DNA of 64,000 bases from BQJU01 sp965229635 (GTDB taxonomy: Bacteria; Bacteroidota; Bacteroidia; Chitinophagales; Saprospiraceae), in contig OZ245894.1 in NCBI GenBank assembly GCA_965229635.1, positions 4,340,001 to 4,404,000 on the forward strand, read 5' to 3'. A program made the translations under genes and the position numbers. Shown one piece after another: positions 25,092 to 34,062 of this stretch. The stretch's first letter is position 1, and every line of letters starts with the position of its first letter. Under the pieces are notes generated by a model that was not told the origin of the DNA, ran no database searches, and saw only the letters and a program-made list of their open reading frames with translations.

Positions 25092-26573
25092 ATGAATTAT
25101 TATAAATATATAAGCTCATTATTGGTCATCCTTTTGCTGGCATCCTGCAATGAGTTTGAAGACTTCAATACCAATCCGAATGAGCCGACCAATGTCTCGG
25201 CTGATGTATTGCTGCCGGGTGCCATTCGAAAAAGTATAAATACAGCAGTGGACGCTTCTTTCCTTGTCGGAAATGTAGCCGCTCAGCTATCGGCCAAGAC
25301 CTTGCGTCTGGAAGTAGATGCTTACAATTGGAACGCATTCCCAAAATACTGGGAAGGCTGGTACGAAAGCCTGACGGATGTCAAATCGATCGAAGACATT
25401 GCTGTGGATCAAGGCAATGAAAGCCTCGAAGGTGTTGCCATCGTGATGCGGTCCTGGATTATGGCCAATTTGACCAATGCCTACGGTGATGTGCCTTATG
25501 ATGAAGCCATTCGTGGTGCGGAAGATAATTTCACACCGGTATATGATGACCAACAGTCGATTTACACTGACCTGTTGTCAGAATTGAAGCGGGCTGATCA
25601 ATTGCTGGCTTCCGGCAATGGTACGATCAGCGGAGATATTTTGCTTGGTGCTGACGCCAATAGCTGGCGCTTGTTTGCCAATTCGCTGCAACTGAGATTG
25701 TTGATGTACGCTGGAGATCGCATTTCCGATGCCGGTAGCCAGTTTTCGAGCATTGTTTCGGCGGGCAATATCATTTCCAGCAATGATGAAAATGTGACGT
25801 TGACCTATACCGGCAGTGCGCCCAATGAATTTCCGATTGTTCCACTAAAGATTGGAGATTTCGATGCAGTGGCCCTGAGTGCCACCTCATTGAACGTGAT
25901 GAGCGGATATGATGACCCACGTCTCATGCGCTACGCCCGTCCTGACAACGAAGACTTTGGTAATGCACCATCCTTTACCGGACGTATCAACGGACAGGGT
26001 GATAACTGTAGCTCGCAGGGTGGTTCACGTCTGGGAGTGCAGTACTATGACTATCCGGACCTGACAATGGCTTCTCAGCTTGGCTTGCCAAAGGCGGAAG
26101 GCATCATTATGACCTACGCTGAAGTTGAATTTCTCCTGGCGGAAGCTGCTGCTAAAGGTTGGATTTCCGATGATGTGGAATCGCATTACCGGGCGGGCAT
26201 TGAAGCGTCAATGACCTATCACATGGTTGATCTGGCACCCTTTGGCTGGAGTAGCTTTGATAATTTCTACAACAATTCGGGAGTGGCGTACAGTACCACC
26301 ACCGACATTTGGGAACAAAAGTGGATTGCTTTGTATTTCCACGGTTTGGAGCCCTACTTTGAAGTGAGAAGATGGTACGTGGAAAGCGGCAATTCCTTTG
26401 ATGGAATTCCGTTCATCGATGCCGCCTGTGGCAACTTAAACGATGATCAACTGCCGTTACGGTTCCTGTATCCGGGAGAAGAGCAATCGCTTAATGCCAT
26501 CAATTACAATGCTGCCGTTGGCAAATTGGGAGGTTCCAATAGCCAAAACGGCCAGATGTGGTTGGTCCAGTAA
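25092..26573 (+). CDS. SusD/RagB-like nutrient-binding lipoprotein (SusD-like 2)
   Basis: 493 residues. Surface lipoprotein that acts as the lid of the SusC channel. The lipobox is LLVILLLASCNEF, with the lipidated Cys at about residue 19. The next part, FNTNPNEPTNVSADVLLPGA, is typical of the SusD-like_2 subfamily (N-x-N-P-N). The helical TPR scaffold includes YGDVPYDEAI and the end segment FEVRRWYVESGN / LPLRFLYPGEEQSLN, which are common in this subfamily. The pair is probably transcribed from the promoter at 21617; a strong hairpin directly after the stop codon ends the unit. Substrate: unknown, sugar or peptide both possible. Confidence 0.95.
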   Translation: MNYYKYISSLLVILLLASCNEFEDFNTNPNEPTNVSADVLLPGAIRKSINTAVDASFLVGNVAAQLSAKTLRLEVDAYNWNAFPKYWEGWYESLTDVKSIEDIAVDQGNESLEGVAIVMRSWIMANLTNAYGDVPYDEAIRGAEDNFTPVYDDQQSIYTDLLSELKRADQLLASGNGTISGDILLGADANSWRLFANSLQLRLLMYAGDRISDAGSQFSSIVSAGNIISSNDENVTLTYTGSAPNEFPIVPLKIGDFDAVALSATSLNVMSGYDDPRLMRYARPDNEDFGNAPSFTGRINGQGDNCSSQGGSRLGVQYYDYPDLTMASQLGLPKAEGIIMTYAEVEFLLAEAAAKGWISDDVESHYRAGIEASMTYHMVDLAPFGWSSFDNFYNNSGVAYSTTTDIWEQKWIALYFHGLEPYFEVRRWYVESGNSFDGIPFIDAACGNLNDDQLPLRFLYPGEEQSLNAINYNAAVGKLGGSNSQNGQMWLVQ

Positions 26574-26577
26574 TCTC

Positions 26578-26615
26578 AATTGACCTGAACGGGGCTGGCT
26601 CCGGTCAGGTCAATT
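26578..26615 (+). terminator. Hairpin at the end of susCD
   Basis: AATTGACCTGA (26578-26588) pairs perfectly with TCAGGTCAATT (26605-26615), 4 bp after the susD stop. There is no T-run, so it may act as an mRNA 3'-end stabiliser or a weak terminator. Confidence 0.5.
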
Positions 26616-26701
26616 ACTCATCATTCCAAAGCAAGAAGAGGCGTGACGACTCTTGCTTCAAAAGAAGTTCAGGTAATGAGACAACGTTACACCAGAATTA
26701 A

Positions 26702-28291
26702 TTGCCTATGAAAGACCGGAAATATTTTGATATCCATGGCCCGGTTTTTTATCCCGCAGCATTTATTATCCTCCTGACCATAGGAGTGTCCTTTTTTTAC
26801 AGCAAGTCCATTGTAAAGGTCTTTACCGCTTTTCAGGAAGCGGCCTCCATCAATGCCGGATGGTTCTTTATCCTATCGGTCAACATTTTTGTCATTGCGG
26901 CACTGGCCTTTGCCTTTAGCAGATACGGAAAAATCAGATTGGGAGGTCCGGATGCAAAACCTGACTTTTCTACTTTTTCCTGGTTTTCCATGTTGTTTTC
27001 GGCCGGAATTGGTATCGGGCTGCTTTTCTACGGGGTAGCTGAGCCCATGTATCACTTTAGCAATCCGCCACTTCCGGTGGCCAATGATATTGAAAGGGGC
27101 ACACAGGCCATGTTGTTTACCTTTTTGCATTATGGCTTTCACGGTTGGGGACCTTATGTAATCATCGGTCTGGCCTTGGCCTTTTTTACCTTCAATAAAG
27201 GGTTGCCATTGACCATCCGGTCTTTATTCTATCCTCTGATTGGTAATCGCATCTACGGCTGGATTGGAAATGTGATCGATACAATTGCGGTAGTGGCTAC
27301 GATCTTTGGATTGGCCACTACGCTGGGGTTAGGGGTTCAACAAATTGGCGCCGGATTAGACTTCCTCTTTGGAATTGCCAATAATACCTCAACACACATT
27401 ATTCTAATTACCTGTATTACGCTGGCGGCCACGACCTCGGTCATCTTGGGCCTGGATAAGGGGGTCCGATTTTTGAGTGTAGTCAATATGAGGCTCGCTA
27501 TCTTGTTCTTGATTGTGATGCTGTTCTTAGGGCCAACGGCTACTTTGATGGATGGGCTGATTCAGAATACGGGAAACTATTTTAACTCATTGATTAAAGT
27601 CGGCACCTGGGCCGAAACCTATACCAATGGCACCTGGCAGCATGACTGGACCGTCTTTTACTGGGCCTGGTGGATCAGTTGGTCCCCATTTGTAGGCATG
27701 TTTATTGCTCGGGTATCTCGGGGGCGAACTATTAGGGAATTTATTCTGGGGGTATTGCTGGTTCCTTCACTACTCATTTTTTTGTGGATGTCAGTTTTTG
27801 GTGGAACGGCCATGTATCTGGAAATGAATGGCATAGCCAACATTTCTGATGCCGTCAATGCCGACCTGTCCACTTCCTTATTTGTACTTTTGGAGCAATT
27901 TCCTTTTAAATCCATTACTTCTTTCATCGGCATTTTATTGGTGTGTATATTTTTTGTAACTTCTTCAGACTCCGGATCGCTGGTAGTAGACAGCATCACC
28001 TCCGGAGGAAAGCTGGATGCGCCGGTGGGGCAGCGAATTTTCTGGGCATTACTAGAGGGCGCGGTGGCGGCTTCACTACTATTTGCCGGAGGGCTAAAAG
28101 CCTTGCAATCGGTGGTGATCTCGGCGGGATTGCCCTTTTCTGTATTGATCTTGCTGGTGATTTATTCCTTAAAGAAGGCTCTGGAAAAAGAGGTTAATCA
28201 AATCAAGAGTAGTGCTGAAAAGAAGGAAAAGGAAGCTTATTTTACTTATGTCAAAAATCTCTTGAAAGCAGAAGAAGATGAAAATAAATAA
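26702..28291 (+). CDS. BCCT family betaine/choline/carnitine-type transporter
   Basis: 529 residues with about 12 membrane segments. Secondary transporter for trimethylammonium compounds, usually used for osmoprotection. The signatures are AGIGIGLLFYGVAEPMYHFS (TM3 region) and WWISWSPFVGMFIARVSRGR plus TIREF (TM8 and the amphipathic helix); the Trp-rich box forms the substrate cage. The C-terminal tail (KKEKEAYFTYVKNLLKAEED) is long, charged and helical, as in osmosensing members. The start may be 26702 or 26708. The next gene, a Usp, overlaps by 14 bp, which strongly suggests translational coupling. Confidence 0.94.
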   Translation: MPMKDRKYFDIHGPVFYPAAFIILLTIGVSFFYSKSIVKVFTAFQEAASINAGWFFILSVNIFVIAALAFAFSRYGKIRLGGPDAKPDFSTFSWFSMLFSAGIGIGLLFYGVAEPMYHFSNPPLPVANDIERGTQAMLFTFLHYGFHGWGPYVIIGLALAFFTFNKGLPLTIRSLFYPLIGNRIYGWIGNVIDTIAVVATIFGLATTLGLGVQQIGAGLDFLFGIANNTSTHIILITCITLAATTSVILGLDKGVRFLSVVNMRLAILFLIVMLFLGPTATLMDGLIQNTGNYFNSLIKVGTWAETYTNGTWQHDWTVFYWAWWISWSPFVGMFIARVSRGRTIREFILGVLLVPSLLIFLWMSVFGGTAMYLEMNGIANISDAVNADLSTSLFVLLEQFPFKSITSFIGILLVCIFFVTSSDSGSLVVDSITSGGKLDAPVGQRIFWALLEGAVAASLLFAGGLKALQSVVISAGLPFSVLILLVIYSLKKALEKEVNQIKSSAEKKEKEAYFTYVKNLLKAEEDENK

Positions 28292-29150
28292 TTGCCTTCT
28301 TTGCCTGGACCTCTCCTCAATGGATTTTGATTTGGTCCGTCAAAGTATTGCTTTTCTGGAAAAGGTAAATCCTGGCGCGAAAGCCACCTTGTACCACAAT
28401 ATTCGATTTGACTTTATTGATAATATTGGTCAATGGAGTTCGGAAGATATGGCGCGCTTAAAGCGGAATATCAGGTCGGAAATCCAGTCGAGATTTGGGC
28501 AATTGTTCGAAGCTTCTTCCCTTAGCCATGAAGTTTTGATCACCGACGATACGACTACCACCAGCGCCATCATTCATACCATCAAGCAATCTAAAGCCGA
28601 CTTTGTGATTATGGGCAAAAAGCGGGATGATGAAGGCGCTGGAATTATCCCACAGCGACTTTTGGCTACGGATCCTGCAGAGACACCCGTCCTGCTGATT
28701 CCGTCGGATTGGGCCTTTGTACTGGACAGAATTGTAGTGGCCGTCGATCTTGGCCCCAAGTCCACCTTTTTGCTGAGGCAAACCAGTGAAATTGCCCAAC
28801 ATCTGAAATGCCCTTTTACAGGCATTTATGTCAATAAAATTCCGGTGGCTTACTTTCCTTATATCAAAAAAACGGATGATGATTTGAAAGAGAATCTGCG
28901 AAAACAGGCAGAGGTGAAATTTCGGAAATTCTTAAAGGAGTTTCCAATGGACAATGCAGATAAGTTTACCCTGGAAATCAAAGGGGGATATAGTGTCAAG
29001 GAGGAGGTCATCGATTATTGTAAGGAGCACCATGCCGACCTGTTGATCCTCAGCCGGATTGGCAAACCCAACCTGCTCGGCACAAAAATGGGAGGGGTAG
29101 CCAAGCGAATACTCAATTCGAACGTAAACTTTCCGCTACTGGTTTTTTAA
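28278..29150 (+). CDS. Universal stress protein coupled to BCCT transporter
   Basis: 290 residues with two Usp-like halves. The first (about 1-140) has DFVIMGKKRDDEGAGIIPQR and PVLLIPSD, the second (about 150-290) has FTGIYVNKIPVAYFPYIKKT and LLILSRIGKPNLLGTKMGG. Both halves deviate from the canonical ATP loop G-x2-G-x9-G. The start codon lies inside the last five codons of the BCCT gene (14-bp overlap), so the two are expressed together. Usp proteins encoded next to transporters can regulate uptake, as TeaD does for an ectoine transporter; a similar role here is inference. Confidence 0.85.
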   Translation: MKINNCLLCLDLSSMDFDLVRQSIAFLEKVNPGAKATLYHNIRFDFIDNIGQWSSEDMARLKRNIRSEIQSRFGQLFEASSLSHEVLITDDTTTTSAIIHTIKQSKADFVIMGKKRDDEGAGIIPQRLLATDPAETPVLLIPSDWAFVLDRIVVAVDLGPKSTFLLRQTSEIAQHLKCPFTGIYVNKIPVAYFPYIKKTDDDLKENLRKQAEVKFRKFLKEFPMDNADKFTLEIKGGYSVKEEVIDYCKEHHADLLILSRIGKPNLLGTKMGGVAKRILNSNVNFPLLVF

Positions 29151-29201
29151 GTACAAAATTTTCTACATTCGCAATGGAATATTGTTTACTAAAAGACCAT
29201 T

Positions 29202-30146
29202 ATGTCTGTACGAAAAGTCCTTTTTCTCGATCGCGCCCATCCTATTCTCTGGGATAAACTGAAGGCGTTAGGTTATGATTGTCAGTTGGATGTAGAAAGT
29301 GATTACCGTGCCGTTACAGCCAAGATAGCCGATTATTTCGGCATTGTTATGCGCAGTCGGATCAGCATTGGCACTGAACTGATTGATGAGGCTGGCCAAC
29401 TGGCATTTATCGCTCGTGAGGGTGTAGGAACAGAACACATCAGCGTGGCTTACGCCGAAAGTAAAGGCATTCAGGTGATTACTTCCCCGGAAGGTAGCCG
29501 CGATACAGTAGGAGAGCACACCATGGGGCTATTATTATGCCTGATGAATAACCTGGCCCGGGCGGATCGCGAGGTGAAATCAGGACAATGGATCCGCGAA
29601 GGTAACCGGGCTACAGAGATCAAGGGAAAAACGGTTGGCATCATCGGCTATGGTAATATGGGGACCGCTTTCGCCCAACGTTTGAGCGGTTTTCAATGCA
29701 AGGTCATTGCCTACGACAAGTTTAAAACCAATTACGGCGATCAATATGCCGAGGCGGTAGCCCTGGAGACCTTATTTCACGAAAGTGACATTATTAGTTT
29801 GCATATTCCCTTCCTGCCAGAGAATAAACACTTTGTCAATAATACTTTTCTGAGTAGCTTTCGCAAAAATATCTACGTGGTGAATACTGCCCGAGGGTTG
29901 GTTTTAGATACCGCCGCCCTGGTCGAACATCTTAAGACAGGAAAGGTCTTGGGAGCCGCCCTGGATGTCCTGGAATATGAAGAGTCCTCCTTTGAATTCA
30001 TGCAATTTGACCAAATGCCGGAGCCTTTTCGCTATCTGACTCAAGCTCCAAATGTCGTTCTATCGCCTCATATCGCGGGCTGGTCTTTTGAGTCTAAGGC
30101 GGGGCACGCAACAGTGTTGGGAGAGAAGATAGAAGATAGGTTTTAA
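29202..30146 (+). CDS. D-isomer-specific 2-hydroxyacid dehydrogenase
   Basis: 314 residues. NAD-dependent oxidoreductase of the phosphoglycerate dehydrogenase/lactate dehydrogenase-D family. NAD-binding: TVGIIGYGNMGTAFAQRLSG (near residue 145). Catalytic residues: Arg in VNTARGLVLDTAAL, Glu in DVLEYEESS, and His in VVLSPHIAGWSFES. It is slightly short at the C terminus (GEKIEDRF) and has no ACT domain, so it may not be the biosynthetic SerA. It is 51 bp after the Usp gene on the same strand. Substrate is not predictable. Confidence 0.88.
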   Translation: MSVRKVLFLDRAHPILWDKLKALGYDCQLDVESDYRAVTAKIADYFGIVMRSRISIGTELIDEAGQLAFIAREGVGTEHISVAYAESKGIQVITSPEGSRDTVGEHTMGLLLCLMNNLARADREVKSGQWIREGNRATEIKGKTVGIIGYGNMGTAFAQRLSGFQCKVIAYDKFKTNYGDQYAEAVALETLFHESDIISLHIPFLPENKHFVNNTFLSSFRKNIYVVNTARGLVLDTAALVEHLKTGKVLGAALDVLEYEESSFEFMQFDQMPEPFRYLTQAPNVVLSPHIAGWSFESKAGHATVLGEKIEDRF

Positions 30147-30237
30147 TATTTGTATGACCACATTTTTTCGCCAAGATTTAATAAGTGTATTTTTTTTCAA
30201 TATCTTAAGGCTTTAAAACCCACTAAAAATCAACTTT

Positions 30238-30630
30238 ATGAACGCATTTGATTATTACGTAAGTGCATTTAAAAATTATGCCGACTTCTCCGGCAGAGCC
30301 CGCAGAAGTGCCTATTGGTACTTTGTACTCTTTAACATTTTGTTCTCTATTGGTGCCAATATTGTGGATGCCGTTTTAGGAACAATTTTTGTGGGCGTAG
30401 CCTACGCCCTGGTCGCCTTTATTCCTGGACTGGCCTTGAGTATTCGCCGATTGCATGATACCACCCGGAGTGGCTGGTGGCTTTTGATCGCCTTGGTACC
30501 GATTATTGGTTTTATCGTTCTTTTGGTGTTCTTTGTAGAAGACAGCCATCCGGCCAATGAATACGGCCCCAATCCAAAAGACCCGGTTGCCGTAGGAGAG
30601 GACGATATTTCCCGCCATCTGGTGGATTAA
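30238..30630 (+). CDS. DUF805 membrane protein
   Basis: 130 residues. The start MNAFDYYVSAFKNYADFSGR followed by ARRSAYWYFVLFN, three or four membrane segments, and FIPGLALSIRRLHDTTRSGW (the RLHDTxRSGWW signature) identify DUF805 (YhaH-like). The role is unknown; the family is widespread in bacteria and often accompanies stress or envelope genes. It ends just before a strong bidirectional terminator. Confidence 0.85.
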   Translation: MNAFDYYVSAFKNYADFSGRARRSAYWYFVLFNILFSIGANIVDAVLGTIFVGVAYALVAFIPGLALSIRRLHDTTRSGWWLLIALVPIIGFIVLLVFFVEDSHPANEYGPNPKDPVAVGEDDISRHLVD

Positions 30631-30650
30631 CTCCATCTTACCACACTAAT

Positions 30651-30689
30651 AAAAAACGGCTGATAATTATCTTTATCAGCCGTTTTTTT
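30651..30689. terminator. Bidirectional intrinsic terminator
   Basis: AAAAAACGGCTGATAA (30651-30666) pairs with TTATCAGCCGTTTTTTT (30673-30689) across a 6-nt loop. An A-run before and a T-run after make it work on both strands, for the DUF805 gene (plus) and the TPR gene (minus) that meet here. Confidence 0.85.
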
Positions 30690-33600
30690 ATTTTTCATCT
30701 TTCTTCAAATAATTGGTGGCTCGTTCGCAAAGCACACATGAAACCTGCTTCCTTTTAAGTGTTTCGAGATCCTCTAAAAAGACTTCACGATACATAAGCC
30801 CTTCCTTATAGGATTGATCTTTTAATTTATCGTAGATTTTTTTCGCCTCATCCCAATTATTCGTACCAAGATGTGATAGAGCGAGATTGGTGTATATCCA
30901 CAGGTTTTCAGGACCATACTTAATTCCCTTTTTTGCAGCTTGACGGGCTTCTTCAAACTGCTCACTCATAATCAAATCATAAGACAGGTTGCCATAGGAC
31001 CGAGAAAGAGAGCTGGCGTATATTTCGGCATCGCCGAAACGTTCTATTCGATTTTCAATAAAACTCAATGCCTCTTTTGTGGGCGTGATCTTGTCTTTGT
31101 CCTCTTTTATTTGGCTAATTATTTGACTCAAGTACCAAATCTTTACGTCCATGTATTCAGGCCGAGATTCGATTACCTGATCTATTCCCTCTAGAGAGAA
31201 GAGCGTACGGTCGAGTTTTAGGGTGTTGGTTAAAACGGTAGAAACGGAAAAGTCAGCGGTAATCAAGATGTTTACTCTACTATTCAAAAGAGCGCCGAGC
31301 AATTTTTTCGAGAAATAAGTGGGTTTAGAATTCCTCAAATACTGAATATCTTCCTCAATTTCCCTGGTGAAATCTATACACGAGCCCGTAGATTTTTTGA
31401 TGGATGATTCACCCGTCAGCAGGAACTGCTGAAAAAAATAAACGGAAGAATCCTCCTCTATGGGTAAGTAACTTTTGGCTAAAACCCGGTGCATTTGCGT
31501 CTGATCGTATGTTCTGTCAAGTTCTTGTGCCTTGATCAAACCAAGCTTTGCATAGTTAATAGCTCGCTCATGATCTCCGGTTTTTAAACAAGATTTTGCA
31601 ATGTATTTGAAGCATTCGAGCAAATCACGGTCGTAGGAATGATCCTTTTCATTCGTATCCGATATTTCTCTTAGATATCCCAGAACAGTTTGATAGGAAG
31701 TAAGAGCCTGATCAAATTGTTCCAATTTTTGAAAATAAATCCTGGCGGATAGTTGATGGGCATCGACTAGTTTTTTTCTAAAATAGGGCGTCTCATTGGA
31801 ATCATATAGTAAGGTCAGGTATTCTATAGACTTAAGGTTGTAGGGTAAGCCTTCTGTCCCGCCATTTTTGAATCTTCCATAATAGTAAAGCCATGCGACT
31901 GAGGCATAATACTTGGCAAGATCGAGAAATATATCAGTTTGACTATATTTTTTATTACCCTTCAAAGGCTCTAATATGTCGATAGCCTCTCTATAGTGGA
32001 TAATGGCGTTTAGAGAATCCTTTTTTTCCCAATATATGTCTCCTAATGTATAGTGGGCATACGCCAGATCTGGCAAGTATTTATCGGAAACTCTTGTAAC
32101 CAGAGTGTCACAGAATTTTACGGATTTTTTTGCATAGCTGATCGCTTGTTCATGCTGATCCAACCACTTAAATAGCATGGGGATTTGTCGATACGAGAAA
32201 ACTTTATAATAGTTCTTTTGGTGATCAGAGATGCCCTTAAGCTTTTCCACCTGATCAATACAACTTATGTAGAGTTCGACAGCCTTTCCATAGTCTTTGA
32301 TGTTCACGAGGGCAACAGTTTCGATTACTGTAGTTTGTAGTTGCCTCACACGAAAAGCATCACTTTCCTGGTTACAATCTATGGCCTCTGCCTCATTACC
32401 TTTATTGACAATGGTGTCAATCATTTTGGTTAGAAAACAGACCAGGTCCTCCAGGTAAGATTTTGATTTGTGAGTATCCTTGTACCAAATATCAATCAAT
32501 TCACGGAGCTCATTTAGTTGGTCCTTGGATTTTTGGTAGTCGCCCTTGGTAAGATGAAAAAAAACAAGCTCGGTGTAAATTTGCAGGCTTACTTGATGAT
32601 GATGGGCATGAATCAAGGCTTTGTCTAAATATTCAATAGCTAGATTATCGTCTTTTCTCGTTCTTGCAATTTTACTCAAGTAAAGGTAGCAATGAGCTAA
32701 ATGCTTGCCGTAATGTTTAGGGTAGTCGATGGCCAGCGGCAAAAAATAGTTTTTAGCTTTTTGGAGTATTTGCTCGGCATAGCTGATGTTCGTTCGGTTG
32801 TTGATATAGGAAATTGCAAGAAGATAGTTTAAGACTGCCGTTACCTTTTCATTGTCATCGTATTTTTTTAGTGCAGTTTGTATAATTGACAACGCTTTTT
32901 CGGGGGAACTTTCCAGATAGAACAAAATGGCTTCATCCATCACTGAATATGAATAGTCACTTATTTCTAAAGCTTTGCTGTAGTTCTTTTCGGCTTCTTT
33001 TAAGCGAAAATCAGCCCTGCAAAGTTGAGCTTTGAGCAGGTAATTATCGATGGCAATTTTCATCAACGAATCGGCTTCTGCTACCTTTGTTTTAGCATTT
33101 TGAGTAAATTGGTCAAGCGTCTCGTCACTGAGTATCTTTAGGGCTTCTTCAATTTGTCCCTTTACCAATAAATCAAGGGCTTCTTTTCTAAATTCAGAGA
33201 GGTTGTCCGTGTTAAAATCTGCCAATTTCTTAGCCAGTTTTTCTGCTTTTAAGGCCCATTGCTCTTTTTCCTGGATTAAGGCATTGATTTGATTGTACAG
33301 AACCTGTTTCTCTTGGTCATTGCTGGTGAGTTTTTCTACCTTCTTGTTTAGCGATTGTAACTGGGCATCAATCTTTCGCTGTGCATTTTCCAGAATTATA
33401 TTGTAATAACTCATCGCCAGTTTGTTTCGCTCGCCCACATTGCACATAATCACTTTTACAATATCATCAGGATCATTCCGGATGATGACATCTTCCATCT
33501 CTTTGTCATTGACTACTTCGTAGCCATCTTTTTCAAAAAACAAGCTCACGCGGTCACCTGCCTTCTTGTTGGGATAAATGATCTCAAATTGCCCTGAGGA

Positions 33601-33762
33601 GTTGGAATAGGCTTTGTTGCCACCGAAACTGCTTATAGCTACTTCCGAAAGTGGTTTTTTCCCAGAACTTTGGAGAATAATAACCCCCTTTAGCGTATTG
33701 TTTTGGGCTGAGGAATAAAGAATACTAAAGAATAACAGAAATGTGATTAAGTACTTTTGCAT
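30688..33762 (-). CDS. Large secreted TPR-repeat protein with regulatory-like domain
   Basis: 1024 residues. Signal peptide MQKYLITFLLFFSILYSSAQ, then a carboxypeptidase-like regulatory (Ig-like) domain at about 22-95 (LKGVIILQSSGKKPLSEVAI ... YEVV), a coiled coil at about 125-195, and a long array of TPR-like helices to the C terminus (for example DLAYAHYTLGDIYWEKKDSL with NAIIHYREAI). The last residues, SCVLCERATNYLKKDEK, hold two cysteines. No T9SS sorting domain is visible. The gene looks AT-rich (one sampled 60-bp line about 38 percent GC, a line in the BCCT gene about 55), so it may have been acquired. Function unknown; a scaffold is plausible. Confidence 0.75.
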   Translation of the reverse strand: MQKYLITFLLFFSILYSSAQNNTLKGVIILQSSGKKPLSEVAISSFGGNKAYSNSSGQFEIIYPNKKAGDRVSLFFEKDGYEVVNDKEMEDVIIRNDPDDIVKVIMCNVGERNKLAMSYYNIILENAQRKIDAQLQSLNKKVEKLTSNDQEKQVLYNQINALIQEKEQWALKAEKLAKKLADFNTDNLSEFRKEALDLLVKGQIEEALKILSDETLDQFTQNAKTKVAEADSLMKIAIDNYLLKAQLCRADFRLKEAEKNYSKALEISDYSYSVMDEAILFYLESSPEKALSIIQTALKKYDDNEKVTAVLNYLLAISYINNRTNISYAEQILQKAKNYFLPLAIDYPKHYGKHLAHCYLYLSKIARTRKDDNLAIEYLDKALIHAHHHQVSLQIYTELVFFHLTKGDYQKSKDQLNELRELIDIWYKDTHKSKSYLEDLVCFLTKMIDTIVNKGNEAEAIDCNQESDAFRVRQLQTTVIETVALVNIKDYGKAVELYISCIDQVEKLKGISDHQKNYYKVFSYRQIPMLFKWLDQHEQAISYAKKSVKFCDTLVTRVSDKYLPDLAYAHYTLGDIYWEKKDSLNAIIHYREAIDILEPLKGNKKYSQTDIFLDLAKYYASVAWLYYYGRFKNGGTEGLPYNLKSIEYLTLLYDSNETPYFRKKLVDAHQLSARIYFQKLEQFDQALTSYQTVLGYLREISDTNEKDHSYDRDLLECFKYIAKSCLKTGDHERAINYAKLGLIKAQELDRTYDQTQMHRVLAKSYLPIEEDSSVYFFQQFLLTGESSIKKSTGSCIDFTREIEEDIQYLRNSKPTYFSKKLLGALLNSRVNILITADFSVSTVLTNTLKLDRTLFSLEGIDQVIESRPEYMDVKIWYLSQIISQIKEDKDKITPTKEALSFIENRIERFGDAEIYASSLSRSYGNLSYDLIMSEQFEEARQAAKKGIKYGPENLWIYTNLALSHLGTNNWDEAKKIYDKLKDQSYKEGLMYREVFLEDLETLKRKQVSCVLCERATNYLKKDEK

Positions 33763-34062
33763 AGAATTTTCTTATCGGTCAGTCCTAAAAATAAGAAATA
33801 ATATGCTTGTGAAAAGTAGAGATTTCTTATTTTCAAATAAATGACTAGCTTTGCGGCCGCTTATGAAACAGGTAGTGTAGTGTGAAATGAAGTGGATTTG
33901 TGGTTTGTTAGGTGTGAAGCGCGCTTCATTGCTTGTAGCCAAGTGCTGCATCCGGCAGTTCTGACGCCATGCCGAACCAGGCATTACTTCCCGTAATTTT
34001 TAATCAACATTTTAGCGTCGGTTAGATCCTCTGACCGGTAGTAATCTTTATGCTCATTATCA
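33763..34062. other. Intergenic region with 14-bp palindrome
   Basis: 300 bp between the divergent TPR and SulP genes with no convincing gene. It contains TGAAGCGCGCTTCA (33915-33928), a perfect palindrome and possible operator. A TAATCTTTA stretch near 34043 precedes the SulP ATG, but I do not see a clean promoter. Confidence 0.5.
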
